Below are positions 11,588 through 22,037 of a stretch of 64,000 nucleotides of DNA, in pieces. Position numbers and translations under genes: made by a program. The stretch covers positions 3,596,001-3,660,000 of the forward strand of contig JAJUBI010000001.1 in NCBI GenBank assembly GCA_022419385.1, read 5' to 3'. Below the pieces are notes generated by a model. The model was not told where the DNA came from. It made no database searches and saw nothing but the letters and a program-made list of their open reading frames with translations. Within the stretch, counting starts at the first letter, position 1. Each line of letters opens with the position of its first letter. This DNA comes from Paraconiothyrium sp. Pb-2020 (lineage: Eukaryota; Ascomycota; Dothideomycetes; Pleosporales; Didymosphaeriaceae).

Positions 11588-12485
11588 GGTGAGCGTTGAC
11601 CGAAAATTCGGCCGTGGACTACTCAGAACGAACGTTCAGATCCGTGAAAGGGATACAGGTACGTACTATCGCAGTCTTATAAGAGCGTCTACTATAGTAC
11701 CTCGCCCCTATACTACCCTGGCACGACTACGACGCGCAAACGATGAGCACTTTCGGTGCATTGTCGCACCGACTATAGCTTGCATTTCGTCACGGGAGCG
11801 TCCCGCTCTCGAACCTTTTCGACTACTCCACCGCTGAACGTCCCACTATCGTACCGCTAACATCACGATGTACCTTCCCAAGCAGTTTTCAAGATCTTGG
11901 ACGCTGCCCCTCATTCGCCAGCACACCAGCTTGCGATGATAAGACCGGGCTGTGGGTCTCAACGCAATATCGAGCGCGCTGCTGCAGCGGAATAATTGCA
12001 TGGGGAAATAGTCCGGTACTAGTCGCTTCCGTGATAGCCGTTGTGATGGTGTTGATTGCACGCAGTAGTAGTCGCATTCCGGTCCGGTCTAGCTGGATGC
12101 AAGGTACAGAGCCAGGTACTTAGCCGAGAGATTGTGGGTCCCGCCTGATCACTGAGACGCGGGGTCTCGCGCCAGGACGCGCCTTGATGGGGTAATGTAT
12201 AGCACATGGTGGTCAGGTGGAGGGTAACATTCCATTTGGGGTAATCGAGCCTTTTGGGGACGAAGACTGCGCTGGCTCCGCGGATGCAATCGGTGGTCGT
12301 CACAGTGTGTCTTTAATTGCGATCAACATTTCACTGCACTGAGTGTCAACAGGCTTGTCAGTGCTAAAGCGACATGCTGCGGACTTGGAATGATCGTGAA
12401 TTGCTAACAATATTTACAGTGATCATATATGCCGTTTGAACAAATCGCTTCGGTTCTGCATTCCCCGTTACATGAGTGAAACCTC
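11588..12485. promoter_or_regulatory. GH2 promoter with palindrome GAGACGCGGGGTCTC
   Basis: About 900 bp without a supported gene. The perfect-armed inverted repeat GAGAC-N5-GTCTC at about 12155-12169 encloses GCGGGG. It lies about 570 bp upstream of the GH2 start and also just beyond the 3' end of the Cip1-like gene. The rest shows nothing definite. Confidence 0.5.
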
Positions 12486-13252
12486 CTACGTGCAACCGAC
12501 ACGAGTCGAGGCAATGGCGATATCGTCGTACCAGAACGTGTTGGTATCCCCGCCGTACGATTCCCATCCGAAGTAAACGCCCGTGATCTTAGGCTTGAGC
12601 GAGCTCCTCGTCCATTGCGCCGCATTGGTGTTGCTGCTGTTCGTGGTCAGACCGGGGATGGCATCGCCGTTCAGCCACGTATCAATGGACCCATCCGCGC
12701 CTAGTTTGTATTCAAAGCACTGCCAGCTGCCAGTAGGAAGCGCCTTGGAGGCTGCAATGCCGTTGGGCGACAAGTCGGGAAGAGTCGCATCGTCGGTTTC
12801 GCGGTTGTACATGAGGATCTTGGACTGGCCGCCGATGCGGAGGTGCTTCTTAGCGCCTTGCGCGGAGTCGGGCATGGTGATGAAGGAGACGTGAGAATCA
12901 GTCAAGGCCTTTGAGGCCTTACTGTGGGAAGAGAGATGTCAGTGATCGTGGCAGGGTCGAGAAGAGCTGGTGAGACTTACAGCCAGGTCCTGACGTAGAT
13001 GTCGCCGCTGCTGGGAACCTTGGTCGTACCGACAAAGATATGACCGCAGTAACCACCTGCACCGGTGACTTTGATAGATGCCTTTCCGCTGTGGGCCGTG
13101 GAGGTATCGAGTGCGACTGTACCACCCTGGCTGCAATCGAGAGCATATGTAGGCCATGCAGTTTGGTCCCATCCGTTCTCGAAGCCCTCAGTCACCTGAG
13201 CAAAAGAGCCTGGCAGCGCCGCGAGGGCGAAGAGAGCGAGTTGTCCGAGCAT
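12486..13252 (-). CDS. Secreted Cip1-like protein, putative polysaccharide lyase
   Basis: Two exons (13252-12981, 12921-12486) give 235 residues with a signal peptide of about 18 residues (ALAALPGSFAQ). The mature region, beginning VTEGFENGWDQTAWPTYALDC and ending WYDDIAIASTRVGCT, matches the Cip1 core first described as a cellulose-induced secreted protein of Trichoderma reesei. Family knowledge: Cip1 has a beta-jelly-roll fold close to glucuronan and alginate lyases, but its activity is unsettled. No cellulose-binding module is present, unlike T. reesei Cip1. Being beside GH88, which consumes lyase products, makes a lyase role attractive; this is inference. An alternative start at 13369 lacks a signal peptide at its N-terminus. 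Confidence 0.83.
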
Positions 13253-14309
13253 CGTTGCAAGCAGTGTCCCGTGGACGGCGTTGGAAGTCCTAGGTGAGTC
13301 GACAGACCTTACGTAGGAGGAAAGCCTCAGTATTTGTAGGCCCGGACTATGCATGCAATTAAGCCTCAATTAAGCTTTATTTTTCCATCGCCACTTTCTG
13401 GGGTGCATATGTGGTTGTGTTCCGCTGGCGCTTCATATATCGGAAACGCGGTCGTGTTTCCCCGGTGGATATATTGCAACTTCAAATCAGAAGCCACCAC
13501 AAATAGATGGAAATGCGATCTCCGCGCCTAAAGAAGAGCAATCTCGGAAGCGACAAGCAGATCCCGGCAGCGTGACCCGACAGCGCATTGTAGTGCTACT
13601 GGTAGATATTATACTTTAATGGGCATCATGCCCCTAAGCCGCGATCACCACCAAAGAACCGGAACATGGTGTTGATCCCAACTCAAATCTAAACAAGGCT
13701 TCTAGAAGGCCTTTAGATTCCTAGGGAAGAGTGCCCATCACCAGGTAGATGCCTTGTAGTGTGCTGCACTGCTGTCGATCACTCCCGGTTTCCTGTTTTC
13801 ATCACTAGGAGTAGTCGAAATAGTCGAATTACCAGTACGTCTCTGATCGCGCTCAAATTCCACTTGCCTAAAGATGTTGAAATGGCGCGAAAATTCATGA
13901 TTAGTCCAAGAGGACAAAAAGTTGAAAAGGCTTGCACGCTATTACTGGTATTGAATTGCGTCCATGTGCGAAGTGCTTCAATCGTGCAAAATGATAGAAA
14001 GCACTGACAACGAAAAAATCGAGGGCGTTCCGCTCTACGAAGGTTTCATCAATAGTGTGTGAGACTCTAAGGATATCTTTTTTCTTAAGTCAACAGGAGT
14101 AAAGTGAGGCGGATGACAATCCTCAGACCTTCGCAATCGGGCATGCATGTCAGGAATAATTGTGCCATTGAGCAAGGTATGCAAAACATGCGAATTGAGT
14201 GCAGCTATCAGCAGCGCTCAACATCCTTAAGCTGTGCTAATCGCAGGCCGAATCTCTGATCACCATGCCACAGGCCATAGGGCGAAAATTGTCATTATGG
14301 TTTGGGCAC

Positions 14310-14372
14310 ACGCCCCCCGAACCTGAGGGAACGCCCCTTAAACCTAAGGAAACGCCCTCCGAACCTGAGGCA
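14310..14372. repeat. Three tandem 21-bp units
   Basis: Three successive imperfect units beginning ACGCCCC/ACGCCCT and ending CCTRAGGVA, each 21 bp, followed by CACTATAGTG. The arms CCTGAGG/CCTCAGG form small hairpins. Function unknown. Confidence 0.75.
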
Positions 14373-14945
14373 ACACTATAGTGCTAACCTCAGGCAACTA
14401 CAGGGAGCCCTCAAAATTGCCCCTTCAAAAGTGCAGGGACGGCAAAAAGACGGCTCTGCCATTGGCTGAGAGCACTCGGCGAAGAAAGTCACAGATAATT
14501 GTTGCCCCCGTTTTTTCTTAACCTACCATGGGTAACACGTTCCTCGAACACATTCTTCTTATGTACTCGACACGTTGTTTGCTTCTGAAGCTGTTCTTAC
14601 GGGGTCAAAAATTTATTCCAGATGTGTTATGATGCACCTCTTAAGGCCATCGGATTGCTTACTACCTATTTTGTTCTAGTAATTAACAAACTTCGTGGCT
14701 GCTGTGCTCAACATATCATGTCGCCACTGGCTGCATGAATAGATGAGCCCCTATTCACTCACCTTCACGAAAAGAGACTGAGGCATATCCCGCTCTCGCG
14801 CTCGTATTTGATGATTGGACATCCATCCCTACTCGCCTGTACACGATGTCCGCCCTCTCGCCGTCTCTAAGGAAAGTGATCTCTGCTGCACCAATGTACT
14901 TGGGAAGCAGATGTTTCGCATCTATGTCTGCGGGCTCGATCTCTA

Positions 14946-15221
14946 CAAAGAGACGTGAAGCTTTCAAAGCTTTCAAAGCTGTCAGGATCGTAGAGAAGTC
15001 TGCCGTGTAGTATACTCTATTTATGATAACACTTACTAGGCCTATAGTTATAGAAATAGCTAAAAATCTAATAGCTATACTATAGGCTATCTATAGCTTA
15101 GATACTCAGTAGTTATAGACTATATAGTATATTATAAATATAATATTTATTACCAGGGGAGTAAGCTTAGAGGTAGCATTAGGCCTTGTATTGTATTAGC
15201 GTCTATCTATGGGAATGCAGA
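14946..15221 (+). repeat. Dispersed AT-rich repeat, copy 1
   Basis: About 275 bp that recurs at 30009-30257 in the same orientation. Shared blocks include TAGTATACTCTATTTAT, ACTAGGCCTA, AAGCTATCTATAGCTTA-like text, TTAGAGGTAG and ATTAGGCCTT, ending in GAATGCAGA. This copy keeps more C and G. It separates two minus-strand open frames (15260-15649 and 14755-14976), suggesting insertion into an older gene. No terminal inverted repeat was found, so class is unknown; a solo LTR or MITE are both possible. Confidence 0.8.
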
Positions 15222-16480
15222 CATCAAGGGGAAAGTGACGTACTGAAATGCTCGGGCTGTCATAGAAGTTGACTGTGATGTTCTGGGAAAGCTCTTCCAT
15301 CCCATGTTGGAGTTGTATATGGAGCAGATTGAATGAGTGCTGACTGGATAGATACGTTGGGATATACCAACGTCTGCAGGTTCGACGAGAGATGGTACGG
15401 AAACCGGTCATTCCTCGGCGTCCACGAAAGATAAAATCCGTTAAGGAGGTCTCCCATGTCTACTTGGTCAGTCCTACTGTAGAAATACGTGAACGCTGTG
15501 TATATGTTATTCCGGATTGCCGACCTTGTCTGCTCATGGGAGAAGCGAATACGCATCGTCATTAGGGATACTCTGACCTGGCGAACAACCCTATACCTAG
15601 GTAGCCTGATAGACGAGAACGCTTCTATTTCTTTAATTGTCTGTTGCAATTACTCTTATCATCAAACCTGCGCTGCGATCTTTATCCGGACAGTTCTCGA
15701 GAGTCGCAGGATTCACAAGGACCTTTCATGACAAAGTGTATGCTATGCACACCTGCATCTTGCCGTAAAACTGGGTTGTTCTGCCTTACCCGTACACGAG
15801 GTCGGAGTACTATAGTGCACCGCGAGGCTATCACCCGTGCTACATCCCTAACTTCCTTTGAATGATCTGTTCATGACACTAATCGTGGAGCTTGCCTTGA
15901 ACGGTGACTACGACACGGATATGCATGGCCTAAATGACGCTCTGCCGCTATAATCAAAGATCATGGACCATGATTATGCGGCTCTGGCGCCGACTGATTT
16001 GTGCAGGCTAGACCCAGCGGCGTAGAGCCATCCCGAGACGCGGCAAAGATCCAATGTCTGTAGGGGCCGCCTAAGCTTCAGATCACGAACTGTACCCATC
16101 CTGAGGCTTGATCTAGCGGATCTAGAATGCCTATTAGCTGATGGTGGCGACAGAACCGTGTGCCAGCCGAAGCTGCAGTGACATGAATGTAACCTCTTTT
16201 ACCGACACTAGCTCGACTATCATGCACCCCACTCACTCCATCACAAGCGCCTGTTTCCTACTCTACCATCCTTATTGCAGATCGGTTAAGTTTTCAACTT
16301 GCTAGCGTGAAGGTAAGTGCAGGGCCTTTATCTCTGAATCGCTGCTCGAACGTGCCCCTACTAAGGGATGTTTTCATATTTAAGTGTGGTCCTAGACCAT
16401 CGTTTTGGTATCTTAAGCAGTATAATCTATTACATGAGCCTGGTCACCAACGCACGAGACAATGTTTCAGCGATAGAGAA

Positions 16481-16516
16481 ACTGCCTACAGTACTGCCTA
16501 CAGTACTGCCTACAGT
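16481..16516. repeat. Three tandem 12-bp units
   Basis: ACTGCCTACAGT occurs three times (last copy diverging at the end). It lies just upstream of the ATG of a 116-residue plus-strand frame at 16528-16878 of unknown nature. Confidence 0.8.
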
Positions 16517-16527
16517 TCTGCGTAAAC

Positions 16528-16878
16528 ATGGAACTCGTTACGCAATCTTCAGACGCGACGCACTCGCACTCTACACTTGGGCGATTCTCAGCTGGAATTC
16601 CCGTGGTAGTTACGAAAATCATAAAGACTCCGGATACGGTAGTAGCCAACATACAAAATGAGGAAGGGCGTATTATGCAGGTGACTTGGAAGGAATTAAG
16701 GAGCCTCGGTTGCGATATGGAGCGCCTCATGAACTCGGTTGCTGGCGGTATTGCTAATTTGTTTTCTCGGATGGGTGGCGCTGAGGGCGAAGTCATCTTT
16801 GGAGCCAGCAATAGGAACCTTGGTTTCTCGATCAAATACTTTGGGAAATGGTGTACAGATGAACTACCAAGAGAGTGA
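16528..16878 (+). CDS. Hypothetical small protein, doubtful
   Basis: An open frame of 116 residues with mixed composition, not low complexity, containing VVVTKIIKTPDTVVANIQNE and GGIANLFSRMGGAEGEVIFG segments. I recognise no family, signal peptide or membrane segment. It lies in decayed intergenic DNA, so it could be a relic or chance. A long minus-strand frame overlaps it. Confidence 0.25.
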   Translation: MELVTQSSDATHSHSTLGRFSAGIPVVVTKIIKTPDTVVANIQNEEGRIMQVTWKELRSLGCDMERLMNSVAGGIANLFSRMGGAEGEVIFGASNRNLGFSIKYFGKWCTDELPRE

Positions 16879-17927
16879 AGCAAGCAAGCAGTAATGGGCC
16901 CCATATTAATCGCGGGGGAACAATACAATTCAGCTGCACATAGTTCGGCTGCACATAAATCGGCGGAGGGGAGATGGGAGGGAGGTATAGCTGGAGATGG
17001 GGACGGATTAGGATACGAGTTTAGGAGTGGGTGAAGGACTTTAGTATCGGGTATGCTGGAGGACGGGGAAGATCGCGGTGCTGGAAGGAAGGATTGTGGT
17101 ATGAGGGTAGTATATGGTATGGTATGGTAGGGTCATATGGCGGTGCATCGTACCTAGTGAAAGCGAAAATTGTATATATTGAGGTTGTAAAGCGCCGTAT
17201 GAGTATGCCTGCCTGCATGTCAGAGCGACAGGAAACTTGCGTTGGAACTACAGGGCGTAAATATATCTAGAGCGCAATCTCAGCATCATGCACTGCTTTT
17301 TTAGGCTGTAGGTATCTATATATAAATTGGTTTTATGCTCTGGCAAATAATCGTTTTGCGTGGTACGCTGAGTATCTATTCAGCTTGTAGGTATTTACAG
17401 CTCGTATACTGAGTACACATGCGTCGGGGATTTTTATTGTTTCAGCCAATGGAATCGCGGTGTTTGGACATCCTTGCGAGCGATCTCGTATCCGGGTGGG
17501 ATGGAGAAGGGTGGGAGCTTGGACTATGGTTTTGCAGGCTCCTATACCATATACACAAGCTGTCGAATTCTTTAACGTTTGACATACCCTTGAACAAATA
17601 CGAGATCAAATCTAGTAGTTACAACTAAGGATAATCGCATCTCAAAGTATCTCTCCGTAGACGATCAACTGTCATAATGATGATGTGTTAAGGTAGGTGT
17701 ATGCTTGATTTAGATCTAACCAGCACTGATATCTTTGCTTTCCCAGAATGGAAGATCTCAAGCAGGTAACTTAGCCAATAAAGGTACCAAAAATGATTAC
17801 AACACCAATCATGTAAAGCTCATTGGAAAACACATTAGTTTATTGGCATTTCCTAGTAGATATCATGTCAAAACATCATGGCAAATACAACTTGTATGTG
17901 CATGAATTTATATACCAAGCTCACGGC

Positions 17928-19347
17928 TCACAACCCTATCACCAGCGCCGCCCTCCTCTTCGGCACCGCGCTAGGACACACATACTCCCCCTTCGTCTTA
18001 TCAAACGTACACTGCGGAATCGTGAATGTCAACGTCGTGCTAGTCTTCATCGCCGTCACCGGCGGACTCGTCGTCACCCCTATAATCCCCACGCAGATAT
18101 AATACTTCGGCCAGAGCGTCGCGCAGGTATTCCCCACCGCGGGATTCCATGCGTAGAATTGATCCAGCGAGATGCTGTTCGCTTTGGCGATGTCGTAGCA
18201 TGTATCTGCGTCTTTGACGAAGTGGAATTTATTGCAGTTTGTCGTGAGGCCGGATTGGTAGGGCGTGGGGGTGGCGACGCCGTTCGTGGGGGTTGTTTGG
18301 GTGGATGTGGGCGTGCTTGTTATGGTGGGGGGTTTTGTGGTGCTGGTGGAGGAAGAGAGGCCGATGATGGACACGCAGATGTAAGTGTCGGGCCAGAGGG
18401 ATTTGCAGGAGTCGAGCGCGGGGTTCCAGAGGTAGAGTTGGTCGAGGGTGATGGAGTAGCTAGCTGCTATGTCGTAGCAGCCGTCGCCTTTGACGACGTA
18501 GTAGAATTTATTGCAGTTGGTTACCATGCCGCTTTGAATAGGTGTCGGGGTGGTGATTCCGTTGGTAGGTGTGGTGATGGTGGGTATTGGGGGGATTGTT
18601 GTGGACGCGGAGGTTGTGGCGGGGGGTTGAAGGCCGATGATGCTGACGCAGATGTAGGTGTCTGGCCAGAGGGATTTGCACTCGTTCAGTGCGGGATTCC
18701 AAAGGTAGAGTTGGTCTAGTGTGATGGAGTAGCTGGCGGCTATGTCGTAACAGCCGTCGCCTTTGGCCACATAGTAGAACTTGTTACAATTGGTTACCAT
18801 GCCGCTTTGGATTGGGCTGGGTGTGGCGATTCCATTGGTTGCTGTGGGCTTGAGGGAGGACGAAGTTTTGGTTGTCTCGGTTGGTATGCCGTAGTTGCGT
18901 TCGACACAGTAGGAATTGCCTGAGACGAGCGTGCAGGCAGAGCCGACGGATGGATTCTGGGTGAAGTGTTAGCCACTTGATCGCCAGTATGTTCAAGGTC
19001 TAGGTCGAATATGTACATGTAGGGCGAGATCACGCGGTTCAATAATCAATAGACCCATTTAAGATATCTCCATTGACCGTGAAGTTGTTACAAAGCTGCA
19101 GTGTTCTGCTCTCATAATTGCACATTGTCGTCAGGTATGCACTTACGTATACTTTAAATTCGTCTACCGTGATGAGCCAATTATCTGCTATTGATTCGCA
19201 AGTCAAGCCCGAGGTCGAGATCTCCCAATTCGAGCAGTCCTGGGCGGTATCTGGGGCCGCCGTGGTTGGTGGATCGGTCAGGTAGGCATACGTGTAGCCA
19301 ATTGAGCCAGCAAGTGCAGCAAGATGTCCGAAGTGGAACGACAACAT
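17928..19347 (-). CDS. Secreted protein with four LysM domains
   Basis: Two exons (19347-19147, 18956-17928; intron 190 bp) give 409 residues. An N-terminal hydrophobic segment is followed by four LysM domains. The first is split by the intron (CESIADNWLITVDEFKVY | NPSVG), and its restored motif confirms the splice. Three more follow with Thr/Pro-rich linkers (TPTNGITTPTPIQSG type). Domains 2 and 3 differ at about three positions in 58 and repeat with a 273-bp period, so they are a recent duplication. LysM binds chitin or peptidoglycan; secreted fungal LysM proteins may hide or protect wall chitin. No catalytic domain is present. It lies near a second LysM gene and a GH18 chitinase. Confidence 0.9.
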
Positions 19348-20422
19348 GGTGACTGATCTCGCAGGGGCGGCACCAAAAAAAGAACTGAGAAGAGATGCAA
19401 ATGCAAGAGATGGTTCACAGCTGGAGTATGCTCACAGTGTCTCCATGCTCTATTTAAACCACCACGCGAGTATTGCTTTGTGAGTTCCCCTGAACGATGA
19501 AGACTTTATAGGCAACAACGCTAATTGGTAAGTACTGAGAGCAAGGCATGATTTTGGTTAGTTGAAATTCTAGACGCTCTCAAAATCGATTCTGGTCAGT
19601 TAATGGTCTAAGCCGCCTTGAGGATTGATTCTAGTCAGTCGATTCCGTACGCCCCGTGAGTCTGGCGAGTTCAACATGTACACCTGCATACCTGGGTATG
19701 CAGCACTAGATCAGTAGTCTCTATTTATAGCCTAGATGCTGAACAATTCTTTACTAAAATCTCATCTCGCTTGAATATATTGAGGTCGTGCATCTCACGC
19801 CTGATGAGGTCGTTTATAGCCTCGGTGTGTGTCACCTCGGAGCTGGAAGCGAGTGACACACATGCACGTGGGAAGCGATTTGTCGTGCGCGTGTATTCGT
19901 GAAAAGATGCGATAGGTGGGTGCCTGGGCCTTATCCAGAATATTTCTTGGCATGCATGAACTGTGCCGCCGGAGCACTCGAGAAGAATCCTAGGTCGGGG
20001 CAACGCAGCCGAACTCTTGAAATGGTTTGGATCGCGGAGGGAGCGAGAGTGAGCCTCGCGAAAGGAAATTACTCGGGAGGTCATGCACGGACTTTTCGGC
20101 GAGCAGATGGACAGCGGGTCCGGGCAGACTACTATGATTTTTCTCACGATATTGGCGGTTTAGCTCACGAAAATAGACTTTGAGTCTTGTTAGACTGGTA
20201 TCATATCCGATTGTTGTCAATCTTCATGTAATAAGTATCATGAAGAAGTGCATAATGCGTTTTAGATAGTCTCATTGCAAAGCTTGATACACTCTTCTCA
20301 AAAATATCTAGAACTGAGTACATGCTCCAATATGCTCCATTGTCACCACCATGAAACTTTCCTCGAATGATGTAGGAGCTGACTTTCTTGCCATGCGACA
20401 TCTTCAAGGTAATTGCAGAAGA
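19348..20422. other. Intergenic region between two LysM genes
   Basis: Contains the promoter of the four-LysM gene (a CTATTTAAA TATA-like box near 19449) and a short repeated phrase GATTCTGGTCAGT/GATTCTAGTCAGT at about 19580-19640. Open frames at 19725-20220 are antisense to one another and resemble nothing known. Confidence 0.5.
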
Positions 20423-22037
20423 TCATGCCGGAGAGGTGGTAGCGGCCGAAGTCTCAGGATGACTCTCAGTAATCCACGTCCTCGTAGCACTGATAGTCGA
20501 CGGCATTGACGTAACCGTCGCGGTGGAAGTGCTATTCCAGAACCTAAACGGATGCAGACAAAACCACACGCCATCCTTGAGGTTCGAATTGCAGGCACTG
20601 ACCGACTTGAGAGACGGGTTGACCGCCAAAAAGAGGTCCATCGTTACAGCATTCTGTGCGATCATGCTAGAACAGCCAACACCCGACTTTGCTTGGATGT
20701 AACCCCCGCAACGTTTGGTAGTCCCATCCGCAACAGTTCCTTGCGGAGGGTCGACAATCGTGTCCGAGTAGCCGTCTCCACTGCCTCCCTGGCCGCCGGT
20801 ATTACCATTGCCAGGAGCAGTAGAGTTGTCGCTAGGATTAGTTGGGTCGAGTTTGCCTCCAGGCGGAGATACACAGATGGTTGTGCCGAAGGAGGGCTCT
20901 GCTCCGTAGATATTGTAGCACTGCGAATCGATGCCGTCGTTCCACCTTACGATGTCTCCCCAAGAAGCGTCGTGAGCGACGGCGATGGCGACACACTTAT
21001 CAGTGCTTTTGACAGTGTAAGTCTGGCATTTTAGAGGAAGACAAAGGTTCAAGTTCGCACCGGTGTTCGCGCAGTCGAGAAGGTTGGGATTGTTGTAGTA
21101 GAGAGAAGCAGAAGAGACATTGTGCGCTAACGCGATGCTGTCGCATTTATCGCCGCTCTTCGTCGAGTAAGTTGTATCCGAAGGACACAGTGGATCGGTG
21201 CTATTTATGTGTATGGGATTAGACACGGGGTCGGTGGGAGCAGTAGATCCTCCACAATCTAGGAAAGCGTCAGTGTTCGTCTTAAGAAATGTTCTATGGT
21301 TACTCACTCTTGTTGACATAGTCTAGCATTGCTGCAAAGTTTTCATTGTACGCTGAGTAGGGAGAGCTTTGCATTAGCCTCAATTTAGCACCGTAGCAAT
21401 AAGAGCAAAGATGATCCTTGGGCATATCTTCCAGTTTCTGCACCGGTGTCCACGAGTCGATGATGTCTTCATTTGTTAGCAAACCCAATACAGATCCAAA
21501 AAAATTTGACTGACCATTGCAATATGCTGAGGTGGCATTGTCTTTCAAGCAGGTTTCGTTCCACCCGGTGTAGATAGGATCAATCAGAGCAAGAACTGGA
21601 AATCCTGGGAACAGCTCTGGAGTACTTGCGCAAGCTCCGGAGATTCGCTTGTGTGCCTGGTGGGTTACAATTAGCAAATCGTTTCGCTGACAAACTTGAC
21701 GTCACTTTTTGACGGTCCTTTTCAAATGTATACATACAATTGACAATCCGGACCCGCAAGTAGTCACGCACACCGAGGCAGTCAGATCAGAATCATTGAG
21801 AGACCCATGATATTTGGGCTCATCGAGGGTCTTTGTGTAGTTGTTGCAGGGAATGGTCTGATAGAGCACTTGCTCACAAGTTGAGCTAAGTCCAATACCC
21901 TCGAACGCACCACTGGGCGCAAGAGCGAATCCAATGGCGTTTTGACGGCGAAACAAGTGCGAGATAATGCCAGCGCTCGACAAATTAACATGGAGTGAAA
22001 GCAAAAGGGTAATGAGGGTGAGTAGTAGTGACAACAT
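20423..22037 (-). CDS. Secreted LysM-domain protein with N-terminal Cys-rich region
   Basis: Three exons (22037-21738, 21656-21308, 21258-20423) give 494 residues. The signal peptide is strong (LLLTLITLLLSLHVNLSSAG). An N-terminal region with paired Cys, including DHLCSYCYGAKLRLMQSSPYS, is of the type seen in LysM proteins linked to killer-toxin-like chitinases. LysM domains follow at CDSIALAHNVSSASLYYNNP and CVAIAVAHDASWGDIVRWND, then a degenerate third near CSSMIAQNAVTMDLFLAVNP, before a Ser/Thr-rich tail. The short Gly/Asn-rich linker before the third is flexible. It lies 1.3 kb from, and divergent to, the chitinase gene, so shared regulation and joint chitin binding are plausible. Confidence 0.88.

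Larger units (their letters stand above)
13253..17927. other. Long gene-poor, AT-rich stretch with repeats and gene relics
   Basis: No complete gene could be supported in 4.7 kb. It holds a 21-bp triple repeat, a dispersed AT-rich repeat, a 12-bp triple repeat, and short open frames at 14755-14976, 15260-15649 (both minus) and 16528-16878 (plus). The two minus frames sit on either side of the dispersed repeat. Their products match no family I recognise. TA-rich, CpG-poor composition suggests RIP-type decay. Confidence 0.6.

Noticed and set aside
17823..18719. 298-residue plus-strand ORF opposite the four-LysM gene
   Set aside because: It is the antisense shadow of the LysM repeats; its Gly/Cys/Val-rich composition reflects their codons.
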